A DNA stretch of 52,399 nucleotides, taken from the NCBI GenBank assembly GCA_012034575.1, contig JAAUPF010000024.1, positions 1-52,399 of the forward strand. Direction: 5' to 3'. The notes under the pieces are model-generated. The model was not told the DNA's origin and did no database searches. It saw only the letters and a list, made by a program, of their open reading frames with translations. The position numbers were made by a program, and so were the translations under genes. This stretch comes from Richelia sp. CSU_2_1 (GTDB taxonomy: Bacteria > Cyanobacteriota > Cyanobacteriia > Cyanobacteriales > Microcoleaceae). Shown here piece after piece: positions 16,149-23,431 of this stretch. The stretch's first letter is position 1, and every line of letters starts with the position of its first letter.

Positions 16149-17246
16149 TTACTTATTTTTTTGCTGAGTTTTCGCTTGTTCGATCGCGATTTCCTTAACT
16201 GCTTGGAAAGAACTCAAATTCGACGCACCTTCAATCGCTTTCACTGCCAAATCTTGAACTTGTTTCAAAGCAGCATCTAATTGCTTCGACAAACTCGCAA
16301 TCCGCGATTCCTGATTTTGAATTGTCTGCAACATTCCTTGAATTTGCAATTCGTAATTTTGCTTTTGTCCTTCAATATCTTTCGCCAACAAATCTGCCTT
16401 GACTTTAGCTTGATAGAAACCGATATTGCGGCCGTTATCTTTGCCATTTTTGATATTAGCCTCCAATTCTTTTGGATGGGATTCTACTTTCGCTTTCACC
16501 TCAGCATACAGTTTTTCGCGATCGGCAATTGATTTTTCGCGATCGGTCCATTGTTTCTCTTGTTCCTGCTGAAATTCTTCGATTTCTTTGTACAGCGTTT
16601 TCTGGCGTTGGTCGTATTCTTCAATGTCAAGATTGCGCTGCAAGTGCAAATCGTAGTTGTAAGTTTCTTCATCCCGCTGGCGAGTTTTTTGCAAGTTTTC
16701 GTTGCGTTCTTTGACAGCTAATTTTTGCTGTTCCTGTTCTTTTTCCCAAGTTTGTCGCAGTTCCAGCAATTCCTGTTCGACAGTTTCGCGCCGATCGCTG
16801 AGTTCGTTAGTAAATGTTTTGGCGCTTGATTCGTACTGTTCGATTAAATTGTCCAGCGTATCTTCTTCAACATTTTCTAAAGCGTGCAATTCTTGCAATT
16901 GCTGGACTTCTTCGCCGACAGTGCGCTGCAAGTCTTCCAGTTTAGAAGCTTCGGAAGTTAGCTTTTCAGAAAGTTCGCTGACTGCACCGCCAAAGCTGAA
17001 TTGTAGCAAGATTAAATTGTCGATCGTAGACTGCATTTTTTGTTTGTTTTGAATTGCATTCATCGGTTTCTTTGCCTCCACGGTAACTTTTTCTTGGACA
17101 GTTGTTGATTGTTGCAAAGCATTTGCCGGTGGATTGCTGCTAAGCTGCTTCAGTTGCGATTCCAAAGCAGCCTTTTCTTTCGCAGCTTCCTTGTATGCTT
17201 CCAAAATTTCAGCCTTGGTGTTTTTGTCGCTAACTCTTTTGTTCAT
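16149..17246 (-). CDS. Coiled-coil-rich protein A (paralogue of 17508-18485)
   Basis: A 365-residue, almost entirely helical protein with long heptad-rich, Gln/Glu/Lys-rich segments (roughly residues 60-330) and no signal peptide or membrane segment. The segment VSELSEKLTSEASKLEDLQR aligns with the corresponding stretch of the neighbouring 325-residue protein, as do the WEKEQ, YNYDLHLQR and AKVKADL-x-AK-x3-G blocks and the C-terminal QVQDLAVKAIE. The two are therefore diverged tandem duplicates. Such coiled-coil-rich proteins in cyanobacteria can form filaments. A pair of adjacent paralogues in Anabaena (Alr4504/Alr4505, ZicK/ZacK) is a possible parallel, untested here. Last gene of the minus-strand cluster; AGGTGA Shine-Dalgarno before the ATG. 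Confidence 0.75.
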   Translation of the reverse strand: MNKRVSDKNTKAEILEAYKEAAKEKAALESQLKQLSSNPPANALQQSTTVQEKVTVEAKKPMNAIQNKQKMQSTIDNLILLQFSFGGAVSELSEKLTSEASKLEDLQRTVGEEVQQLQELHALENVEEDTLDNLIEQYESSAKTFTNELSDRRETVEQELLELRQTWEKEQEQQKLAVKERNENLQKTRQRDEETYNYDLHLQRNLDIEEYDQRQKTLYKEIEEFQQEQEKQWTDREKSIADREKLYAEVKAKVESHPKELEANIKNGKDNGRNIGFYQAKVKADLLAKDIEGQKQNYELQIQGMLQTIQNQESRIASLSKQLDAALKQVQDLAVKAIEGASNLSSFQAVKEIAIEQAKTQQKNK

Positions 17247-17294
17247 GACTTTTCACCTGTTAATATTTGAGAAAAATTGGTTTTTTTTCGTAAG

Positions 17295-17460
17295 GCGCGC
17301 GTTGCGCGCCTACTTCTTAGTCGGCGGAGGCCGACTTCGTTCGTGTAGTTGCGGTTTCAACCGCCGAACTTATTGTTTTTCGCAACGCGCGCGTTGCGCG
17401 CCTACTTCTTAGTCGGCGGAGGCCGACTTTGTTCGTGTAGTTGCGGTTTCAACCGCCGAA
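17295..17460. repeat. Two 74-bp direct repeats, each with three hairpins
   Basis: Copies at 17295-17368 and 17387-17460 (period 92) differ by about one base. Each holds a GCGCGCGTTGCGCGC palindrome, an AGTCGGC-GGA-GGCCGACT hairpin and a GCGGTTTCAACCGC palindrome. It lies between the two coiled-coil genes and could attenuate transcription or stabilise the upstream mRNA. Confidence 0.85.
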
Positions 17461-17507
17461 TGATTCCACCGAATGATTCCGCCGAATAATTAATGAAGTC
17501 CGAAGTT

Positions 17508-18485
17508 TTAAGCTTTAGTAGCAAAAGCCTTCATTGCCAAATCTTGCGCTTGTTTCATCGTGGCTTGCAATTGTGCAGAGATTTCAGCAATTTGTTCGGT
17601 TTGACGCTCGATCGTCTGCTGCAAAGATTGGATTTTCAACTCATATCCTTGCTTGCTTCCTTCCCATTCTTTCTCAGCTAAATCTGCCTTCACTTTAGCT
17701 TCGCGGGAAACTTCTTGAATCGCTTCTTCTTTGGCTTTAATGTAAGCCTGTTTCAATTCTTCTTCAAAGCCGGCGGCTTTCTTTTGATTTTCTTCAAACT
17801 GAGTTCGATCGTCGTTAAGAACCTTCTCCCGTTCCGCCCATTTCTTCTCTTTTTCGCGGGTAGAAAGTTGCAGTTCCCGTTCGAGTTTGCGCTTCGTTTC
17901 TTCGTATTCGTCAGTTTCGATTTTGCGGGTGCGCTGCAATTCGTATTGATAATCGGCTGCTTCCCGCTGGCGTTCTTTAGTTGTGAATGCGGTTTTGTCG
18001 GCGGCTTGAGTGTCAAATTCTTGCTGTTCTTTTTCCCAGATTTTGCGTTTTTGGGAAGTGTCTTTTTCGATAATTTCGCGCTGGTTGGCGCTGTTTTGTT
18101 CGAGAAGGGTTAATTTTTCTCGGTGTTCTTGAGTTAAGATGTGGAGGGCGTCGGCTACAACTCGGATTTTTTGTAACTCTTGTAACTGCTGGGTTTCAAT
18201 GTCGATCGCCCGTTTTAATTCGTCTAATTTTGAGGATTCGGAACTCAGTTTTTCGGAAAGTCCGCTGATGACAGTACCGAAATCTAACTGCAAATCGGCA
18301 AGGCCTTTAACGATGCTATCGATCGTGTAGGTGGAAGCGACTTCGAGGAGTTGTTTGTTCTTAGCTTTTTCAGCTTCTTGTTCTTTCGTTTCGACCTTGG
18401 ATTCAATCTGTTTGTTTTCAGCTAAAATTTGCTGGAAGTTTTGCAAGATTTTGGCTTTGCTATCTTTAGCAGTTGCTAGTGTCAT
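17508..18485 (-). CDS. Coiled-coil-rich protein B (paralogue of 16149-17246)
   Basis: A 325-residue coiled-coil protein. The N-terminal ~50 residues are Lys/Glu-rich. A conserved block TVISGLSEKLSSESSKLDEL (near 92-111) precedes heptad-rich helices through residue 310, ending QAQDLAMKAFATKA, much like the end of its paralogue. No catalytic motif, signal peptide or membrane span. A GGGAG Shine-Dalgarno precedes ATG 18485. Downstream (minus sense) are the hairpin repeats and paralogue A; upstream is the cysteine-motif protein, so the genes read in one direction. Structural (filament, scaffold) rather than enzymatic function is inferred from composition. Confidence 0.75.
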   Translation of the reverse strand: MTLATAKDSKAKILQNFQQILAENKQIESKVETKEQEAEKAKNKQLLEVASTYTIDSIVKGLADLQLDFGTVISGLSEKLSSESSKLDELKRAIDIETQQLQELQKIRVVADALHILTQEHREKLTLLEQNSANQREIIEKDTSQKRKIWEKEQQEFDTQAADKTAFTTKERQREAADYQYELQRTRKIETDEYEETKRKLERELQLSTREKEKKWAEREKVLNDDRTQFEENQKKAAGFEEELKQAYIKAKEEAIQEVSREAKVKADLAEKEWEGSKQGYELKIQSLQQTIERQTEQIAEISAQLQATMKQAQDLAMKAFATKA

Positions 18486-18597
18486 AATCTTTGCTCCCGA
18501 TTGTTGTTACTTTTTGAGATGTTTTGTGACGATTTCAGTTTCAGTTATCAACCTCGCTCTTAACTGTTAACAGTCAACTTTTCCTGTTTTAAAAACC

Positions 18598-18627
18598 GGG
18601 CGGGCACGGGGGCACCGCCCCTACAAA
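18598..18627. repeat. GGGCGGGCACGGGGGCACCGCCC dispersed repeat
   Basis: A GC-rich imperfect palindrome followed by CTACAAA. The same sequence occurs inside the fructosamine kinase gene at 36760-36789, so it is a dispersed repeat rather than a terminator specific to this cluster, although here it sits just downstream of the 122-residue gene. Confidence 0.7.
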
Positions 18628-18642
18628 TCAACTCTCAACTCT

Positions 18643-19011
18643 TTATCCCAGTTTGCGGAGTTGGGTGAGGAGGGATTTGTATTTTTTGGCAGCATCCGGT
18701 TTGAGATCGATATTTTTACCTCCGAGAATGTTGAGGATTTGTACGCAGCGATCGCACCGATTTCCTTGCCAGCAGTCGCAATTTTCAACTACGCCCAATA
18801 GCGTATCTTTCAGCAGTTGATTTTGCGCTAACAAAGCTCGGTAATTCCGCTGTACTGATTCGACAACTAAACTCATATGTTTGAAGTCGGATGTCAGAAC
18901 TTCGAGGTCGTTAATTGAGTCCGATCGAATCAGGGCGATCGATTCTAAATTCTCTTTCACTCGGCTTTCTGGCAGGTTGGATTTCGGTTGAATTTTGGTT
19001 ACTTTCTTCAT
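18643..19011 (-). CDS. Small helical protein with CDC-x6-C-x2-C motif
   Basis: A 122-residue protein of unknown function. The N-terminal third is basic, the middle is helical (VESVQRNYRALLAQNQLLKD), then comes a cysteine cluster NCDCWQGNRCDRC (about residues 83-95) that could bind zinc, then a Lys-rich helical tail. It lies between the DUF5895-like gene and coiled-coil B on the same strand, so it is probably a component or adaptor of the cluster. A MITE-B copy abuts its 5' end (start codon at 19009-19011), which may have altered its promoter or N-terminus. Confidence 0.65.
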   Translation of the reverse strand: MKKVTKIQPKSNLPESRVKENLESIALIRSDSINDLEVLTSDFKHMSLVVESVQRNYRALLAQNQLLKDTLLGVVENCDCWQGNRCDRCVQILNILGGKNIDLKPDAAKKYKSLLTQLRKLG

Positions 19012-19016
19012 GTTGC

Positions 19017-19127
19017 CCTGGAGGTTATTTGTGGGGAAGGGCGGGCTTATTTAACCTGTTTGTCACCCGATGGACTGTTGGTGAACCCGCCCCTACAGGT
19101 TATTGAAAATGCTGCAAGATGTCAGTT
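19017..19127. mobile_element. MITE-B, copy 4 (5' end degraded)
   Basis: The right end GCTGCAAGATGTCAGTT (19111-19127) and the paired GGGCGGGCTTATTTAACCTG / GAACCCGCCCCTACAGG arms are clear. The left terminal repeat has been lost where it meets the 122-residue gene. Confidence 0.65.
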
Positions 19128-19188
19128 ACAACCAAGGATTTTCGTCCATCAAACCCTGTTTCTGACGTAATTTTTGGTTATTTTAAAG

Positions 19189-19206
19189 GCGCGATTCGAT
19201 CGCGCC
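19189..19206 (-). terminator. Palindrome downstream of the DUF5895-like gene
   Basis: GGCGCGATTCGATCGCGCC lies 13 bp beyond the stop of the 235-residue gene, preceded on the plus strand by ATTTTAAA and followed by TTTTCATC. On the minus strand it is followed by TTTAAAAT, a weak U-run. Plausible intrinsic terminator. Confidence 0.45.
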
Positions 19207-19218
19207 TTTTCATCGGAA

Positions 19219-19926
19219 TTAGAACAAGTCAGCAGTCGCCCTGTCTTCCGCAGATGGCAGAGACATATTGCCGTTAGCAGTAGCAGGCAAAGTCAAAGTC
19301 TCGCTGTCACTGCTAGAATGAACGGCCATCAAGCAAGAAACTTCCTGAGGGGAAAGATTGTCCAAACACACCATTTGCCGCGTTCCTTCCAAATCAATCA
19401 TGCGAGATAGATTGCTCGAATCGGACAAAACTGCTGCTGCTTGGTCGATAACTCCCCAATCGCTGCGCTCGTTCCAAGACCATTTCAACGAGTAGTAATT
19501 AATTGGTTTTACTACACCGCTGTCATCTGGTTTTTGCCCGCTATGTTTTACAAATTCCGGTACAAAAATGCCAGTTGCAGGTTCGACACCGCGCGATTGA
19601 ACCGAAGCAACCAAACGGTTAAAATCGTTCAAACTGCGGTTTTTAATGTATGTCACCATGACCACACCTTGAGGCAATTCGCCTGTTTCGGCAACAAACC
19701 AAAGTTGTCCCCACAAAGTGTTAGAAGTTTGACCCAAACTGCCAAAAAACTTGGAAAATTTGAGAATCGTCATGGAACATTTAGAACCGTAATCCGCATC
19801 TCCGATCGCCCATTGCCCCGACTGGCAATTGTTGCGCACTGAAATCGGAATTTCTGGTACTAATAAAGCATTACTTGGTTTGGCTCCAAATACTGTAAAT
19901 GTAGGTCTTTCTTGTGTTTTAGTCAT
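19219..19926 (-). CDS. DUF5895-like protein of the coiled-coil cluster
   Basis: A 235-residue soluble protein. From memory it resembles the cyanobacterial DUF5895 family; I cannot verify this. Visible: a proline/beta-rich N-terminus (PTFTVFGAKPSNALLVPEIP), a central aromatic segment (NTLWGQLWFVAETGELPQGVVMVTY), the stretch SLKWSWNERSDWGVIDQAA and an acidic, low-complexity C-terminus ending RATADLF. An acidic tail tipped with aromatic residues recalls single-strand-binding proteins, which is only a suggestion. AAGGAAG precedes the ATG. The 3' flank carries a GCGCGATTCGATCGCGCC palindrome at 19189-19206, a possible terminator. Confidence 0.6.
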   Translation of the reverse strand: MTKTQERPTFTVFGAKPSNALLVPEIPISVRNNCQSGQWAIGDADYGSKCSMTILKFSKFFGSLGQTSNTLWGQLWFVAETGELPQGVVMVTYIKNRSLNDFNRLVASVQSRGVEPATGIFVPEFVKHSGQKPDDSGVVKPINYYSLKWSWNERSDWGVIDQAAAVLSDSSNLSRMIDLEGTRQMVCLDNLSPQEVSCLMAVHSSSDSETLTLPATANGNMSLPSAEDRATADLF

Positions 19927-20014
19927 TGTTCTTTCTTCCTTGGTTCTTGCTTAATTTCCGGGTAATTAGTAATCTCTAATCCGAAAAAACTGTCAACTGT
20001 CAACTATCAACTGT

Positions 20015-20293
20015 TTACCGAATTAGATGTTTTGCCGTTTGTTTTGCACCTTTTGATTCTGGATATGCGTACTCGAGCATCGCCTCTTGTTGTGCTTGAA
20101 TAATTCGCAGCGCGCCCAACAAATGCTCTAACATTTCGATGTGCGCCGGCGTGAAATGAATGCTGAAGCCTTCGCCATCCCGCGCGTAGCCGGGACAAAC
20201 AAGTGAGGCCGAGCTTTGTTCTTCGTGAGTGGCAATGTATAACCAGTCATCGTCTTCGAGCTTGTAATGCGTGTCTGTCCAGGTTCTGAGCAT
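20015..20293 (-). CDS. Small protein heading the coiled-coil cluster
   Basis: A 92-residue protein with no recognised domain. It has an aromatic/acidic N-terminus (TWTDTHYKLEDDDWLYIATHEE), a central CPGYARDGEGFSIHFTPAH, and an amphipathic C-terminal helix. The frame is open to a TTG at 20326, but ATG 20293 has an AGGAGGAA Shine-Dalgarno 11 bases upstream and is preferred. First gene of the minus-strand cluster and nearest to the divergent XRE gene, so its expression may be under the same operators. Confidence 0.6.
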   Translation of the reverse strand: MLRTWTDTHYKLEDDDWLYIATHEEQSSASLVCPGYARDGEGFSIHFTPAHIEMLEHLLGALRIIQAQQEAMLEYAYPESKGAKQTAKHLIR

Positions 20294-20431
20294 GGCCGAT
20301 GGTTCCTCCTTTTTTGCTGCTTTCAAGCGTTTTTACGGCTCGCGGTTCTCGCTCCTCTCTCAAGTAACCGCCTAGATATAGCGTGTTGGCTCGGCTTTAA
20401 CGCACGCTCAACCCTACCAATACAGTTAAGC

Positions 20432-20453
20432 TAGTTGACTAATCCATCAACTA
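20432..20453. promoter_or_regulatory. Operator-like dyad 1, TAGTTGA-N8-TCAACTA
   Basis: A perfect 7-bp inverted repeat with an 8-base centre, in the 250-bp gap between the divergent XRE gene and the coiled-coil cluster. First of three sites with the same GTTGA-N8-TCAA geometry. Confidence 0.6.
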
Positions 20454-20469
20454 AACTCATGGTAGCGCG

Positions 20470-20489
20470 AGTTGATTTTCCCGTCAAGT
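20470..20489. promoter_or_regulatory. Operator-like dyad 2, AGTTGA-N8-TCAAGT
   Basis: Same geometry as dyad 1, with one mismatch in the second arm. Centre is 37 bp from dyad 1. Confidence 0.55.
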
Positions 20490-20493
20490 ATTT

Positions 20494-20513
20494 TGTTGAA
20501 CTTTTCATCAAAA
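20494..20513. promoter_or_regulatory. Operator-like dyad 3 over the -35 box, TGTTGA-N8-TCAAAA
   Basis: Third copy of the GTTGA-N8-TCAA pattern; it overlaps the -35 hexamer of the XRE promoter, so binding here should repress. Confidence 0.5.
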
Positions 20514-20524
20514 CAGGCTAGAAT
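20496..20524 (+). promoter_or_regulatory. Promoter of the XRE-ImmA operon
   Basis: TTGAAC (20496-20501), 17-base spacer, TAGAAT (20519-20524): a near-consensus sigma-70 promoter. AGGAGG (20531-20536) follows, nine bases before the GTG start at 20546, leaving a very short leader. Confidence 0.65.
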
Positions 20525-20545
20525 GCTTGCAGGAGGCGAAAAACC

Positions 20546-20869
20546 GTGGAACAAACATTTGGAAAACTCATCCGTCAAGCCCGCAAGGACAAAGGCTACT
20601 CACAAAGAGAGCTGGCAGCTATACTAGGTGTGGATTTTACCTACTTGTCGAAGCTGGAGAACGATCGGGCAGATTACGCGCCAAAAGAGGACGTAATCCG
20701 CGCATTAGCGCGCAATTTGGACTTAAACGAGGAAGAACTAATTTTCCTTGCCGGGAGGCTGCCGCAGCAGTACGAAGCATTGCTGAAGCAAAATCCGAAG
20801 GAAATGCAGGCTCTTTTCCGCCGGATGCAAGAAAATCCCGATTGGCTGAAACAGTCTTTTGAAGCGTAA
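20546..20869 (+). CDS. XRE family transcriptional regulator
   Basis: A 107-residue phage-repressor-type regulator. The HTH covers residues 7-60: GKLIRQARKDKGYSQRELAA, then GVDFTYLSKLEND as the recognition region, and KEDVIRALARNLDL. It starts at GTG with AGGAGG. Upstream are three GTTGA-N8-TCAA dyads, one on its own promoter, so autorepression is likely. It is followed 15 bp later by an ImmA/IrrE-type peptidase gene, which in other systems (ICEBs1 ImmR-ImmA, DdrO-IrrE) cleaves the XRE repressor. The divergent coiled-coil cluster is a likely regulated target. Confidence 0.9.
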   Translation: MEQTFGKLIRQARKDKGYSQRELAAILGVDFTYLSKLENDRADYAPKEDVIRALARNLDLNEEELIFLAGRLPQQYEALLKQNPKEMQALFRRMQENPDWLKQSFEA

Positions 20870-20884
20870 GAGAGGCCTGTCAAA

Positions 20885-21573
20885 GTGAGTATCTTTAAAC
20901 CGTATTGCTTCTATCCCAAAGAAACGATCGAGCGCCTAGCAAATGACATTTTAATGCAGATGCAAAAGACGCAAAATTTTGCTCCAAATGGCCTTTTGAA
21001 GCAACAACTGTTGCCGATTTTCTAGATTTAGGAGTAGTTTGGGACTGCATCGAACCCGACGAAGAAGGTGCGATCGCGGCGAGGATTTTGCCGCAGCAGC
21101 GGTTAATTGAAATCAACGAATTAATTTTGGAAAAACCGCCCGGATTCGTTGAATCGACGATCGCGCACGAAATCGGACACTGGGTATTGCACGTCAATCA
21201 AGACGAAGCAGACGGTACAACTCAACAGTTGGAATTAAACCTAGGAAATTTTGGCAAAACAGCGTCTGATGTCGAGGAACCGTTTGTATGTCGGGGTGCG
21301 AGTGCCGATACTAAAATTGCATCGATCGAATGGCAAGCGCAATATTTTGCAAGCTGTTTGTTGATGCCACGCTGCGTTTTGGAGGAAAAAAGAAAGGGCA
21401 GAGATTTAACTAAATGGTCGAATTTGTACAAACTTCGCGATGAAATGGGAGTGAGTATTTCCAATTTAACTAACCGCTTGCAAGAGTTCGATTGGATTTA
21501 CATTCCTAAAGGAACGCGCGAGATTTATCCGGGGAAAGATGCGGCCAACGGACAGCAGCGGTTGTTCGGTTGA
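20885..21573 (+). pseudogene. ImmA/IrrE-type metallopeptidase, frameshifted as assembled
   Basis: Zinc peptidase expected to cleave the adjacent XRE repressor. It starts at GTG 20885 with AGAGAGG upstream. The first frame gives SIFKPYCFYPKETIERLAND and breaks near 20986-20988; one more A in that A3 run restores APKWPFEATTVADFLDLGVVWD and joins the second frame. The active site HEIGHW and the downstream E-x2-AQYFASCLLMP segment (third ligand region) are intact in the second frame, followed by a C-terminal domain ending GQQRLFG. Restored length is about 229 residues. All key residues are conserved, so a sequencing error or a very recent lesion is likely. Confidence 0.82.
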
Positions 21574-21657
21574 AAGTAATCTCGAATTTGAGATTTGAGA
21601 ATTGCGAGTTCTCGAATCTCAAATATTAAAATTATTTGCACGCCAGGAGGCAACAAA

Positions 21658-22008
21658 ATGGAAAGCAAACGAGTCGCCGATTTGACAGTTGAAGAATTGC
21701 GATGGATCCTTCTCGAAACAAAACCGGTATCGGAATTGACTGTTGGAGAATTGAAAGCAATAATTGCAGAAGTAGTAGATATGCGGTTGACTTATTGGCT
21801 AAACGCAGCGAACAAACAAACATCTGCCGCGCTTCCCAAAATAACTCAGGAAGAACAAATGCAGAGAAATCTAGAAATAGTAGAATGGCTAGATAAATGG
21901 GCAGAAGAAGGAGATGAAGAAGAACAACGCGAAACTTTTGAATACCTGCAAAAAGCCTTAAATGAAGACCGCCTCTCATCGCAGCGACTTTTATTTCAAA
22001 CACAATGA
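21658..22008 (+). CDS. Putative antitoxin of a PIN-domain module
   Basis: A 116-residue acidic protein, upstream partner of a PIN toxin with ATGA overlap (22005-22008). A tandem motif is seen: VADLTVEELRWIL and VSELTVGELKAII, then an acidic helical C-terminus (EWLDKWAEEGDEEEQRETFE). I do not recognise a DNA-binding fold. The open frame extends to 21595, but ATG 21658 has a perfect CAGGAGG nine bases upstream, so it is the start. Role inferred from coupling. Confidence 0.75.
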   Translation: MESKRVADLTVEELRWILLETKPVSELTVGELKAIIAEVVDMRLTYWLNAANKQTSAALPKITQEEQMQRNLEIVEWLDKWAEEGDEEEQRETFEYLQKALNEDRLSSQRLLFQTQ

Positions 22009-22451
22009 TAGTATTATTAGATTCTGGACCTTTGGGAATATTGACAAATCCTAAAGGGTCGGCGGTTACGGTGGAATGTCGGATGTGGGTGCGTTCTTTG
22101 TTGCTGAAAGGCTACAAAATAAAATTACCTGAGATAGCTGATTATGAGGTGCGACGAGAATTGCTTCGTGCTAAGAAACTAGCAGGCGTTAAACGGCTTG
22201 ATGACTGGAAGCAAAGACTGGAATATTTGCCGATAACAACGCCAGTGATTCTCAAGGCGGCTGAGTTGTGGGCCCAATCCCGTCAGGCAGGAATGCCAAC
22301 AGCAGATCCTAAAGAACTTGATGGAGATGTAATTTTAGCGGCTCAAGCTTTGCTGGAAGGTGAATCTGGAGAAGAAGTTGTCATTGCTACAACCAATGTC
22401 GGGCATTTATCCAGATTCATAGATGCTCGCAAGTGGCAAAATATAGAATAA
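22005..22451 (+). CDS. PIN-domain nuclease, VapC-like toxin
   Basis: A 148-residue PIN protein. The first acidic residue is D6 (VLLDSGPLG), the second the Glu of YEVRREL (about 49), the third in ELDGDVILAAQA, and the C-terminal strand IATTNVGHLSRFIDARKW is typical of this cyanobacterial PIN subfamily. Coupled by 4-base overlap to the acidic protein upstream. Expected to be a Mg-dependent RNase. A MITE-A core palindrome lies 27 bp after the stop. Confidence 0.85.
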   Translation: MIVLLDSGPLGILTNPKGSAVTVECRMWVRSLLLKGYKIKLPEIADYEVRRELLRAKKLAGVKRLDDWKQRLEYLPITTPVILKAAELWAQSRQAGMPTADPKELDGDVILAAQALLEGESGEEVVIATTNVGHLSRFIDARKWQNIE

Positions 22452-22477
22452 TAAAATTGTCATACTTTCATCAAATT

Positions 22478-22558
22478 GTAAGGTGCGCAGTGCGCATCTT
22501 ACTGCTGGATGTCGATCTCTATGTTTTGCCAGAATGATGTTAGTTAGCTTAAGTCCTA
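22478..22558. mobile_element. MITE-A fragment
   Basis: TAAGGTGCGCAGTGCGCATCTTA core (22479-22501) and a terminal TTAAGTCCT near 22549-22557. The left terminal repeat is not recognisable. Confidence 0.5.
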
Positions 22559-22579
22559 AAAAATTATACTGCTCAAATT

Positions 22580-23407
22580 ATGCTGACAAATATCAACCTC
22601 GTTCTCGCAGCTTGTCAAGAATTAAATATACCTTACGAAATTCTGCATCATTCCCAAAACTTAGTGAGAATTAAAAAAGCCGATCGAGACTATTACTTTG
22701 TCAATTACATGACGCCCTTTAACAGCGCGTCCCTAGCACAGATATTCAAAGACAAAGAATATACTTACCAACTATTAAAAGGCAAAATAAATACTCCCAA
22801 AACTCTAGCTTTTGTTTCGCCATACTGCGAAGAAAAATATCAAAAGTATCTGAGTTACCGCAAGATTGACGAAATGGTTTTAGAAGTCAATAAAATTTTT
22901 ACTCTGCCCGCGATCGTCAAAAGAAATCGCGGATCGGGTGGCAACAATGTTTTTTTATGTGAAAGCAAAGAGCAGATTCAAGCTGCTTTAGAAATTATAT
23001 TTAATATTAACAATAAAGATTACGATTATGTGGCGCTAGCTCAAGAATATATCGAAATTGCGCGGGAATATCGGGCAGTATTTTTCCAAGGAAAGCTAGT
23101 TTTGCTGTACGAAAAAGACAAATCTCAGGCTCAATTTGCAGGCAATTTAAGCCCGCTGCACTGGGAAGGTGCTAAAGCAAAACATATTCTCGACCCAAAT
23201 TTGATGTCTGAGATTGAAGATTTTGTTAAACCAGTTTTTGCTGAAGTTAGTATTGATTATGCTGGCTTAGACGTGGCACTGGATGCCCGAGGAAAATATT
23301 GGCTAATTGAGATTAATTCAAGTCCTAACTTCGATATTTTTGTGAGAGATAACGATCGCCAGATTGTTGTCAAGATGTTTAAAAACATCCTAGAAAGTTG
23401 GGAATAA
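22580..23407 (+). CDS. ATP-grasp ligase, RimK-like
   Basis: A 275-residue ATP-grasp enzyme, expected to form an amide or peptide bond via an acyl phosphate. Visible: a pre-ATP-grasp N-terminal domain (about 1-70), the glycine loop VKRNRGSGGNNVFL, the EYIEIAREYRAVFFQGKLVLLYEK core strands, and the Mg-binding end GLDVALDARGKYWLIEINSSPNFDIF (with conserved Glu and Asn). The closest groups are alpha-L-glutamate ligases and small peptide-tailoring ATP-grasps; the substrate cannot be told. No RiPP precursor was recognised nearby. Monocistronic. Confidence 0.85.
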   Translation: MLTNINLVLAACQELNIPYEILHHSQNLVRIKKADRDYYFVNYMTPFNSASLAQIFKDKEYTYQLLKGKINTPKTLAFVSPYCEEKYQKYLSYRKIDEMVLEVNKIFTLPAIVKRNRGSGGNNVFLCESKEQIQAALEIIFNINNKDYDYVALAQEYIEIAREYRAVFFQGKLVLLYEKDKSQAQFAGNLSPLHWEGAKAKHILDPNLMSEIEDFVKPVFAEVSIDYAGLDVALDARGKYWLIEINSSPNFDIFVRDNDRQIVVKMFKNILESWE

Positions 23408-23431
23408 TTGTCTTTCAGCCAACAAAATCAA

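Noticed and set aside
16281-18570. Plus-strand ORFs opposite the coiled-coil genes, Phe/Ser/Leu-rich
   Set aside because: Antisense of Glu/Lys/Gln-rich coiled coils; they look membrane-like only because of the complement.
21595-21657. N-terminal extension of the 116-residue putative antitoxin
   Set aside because: Perfect Shine-Dalgarno precedes ATG 21658; the extension lies in an STRR-like ATTTGAG/TCTCAAA tract.
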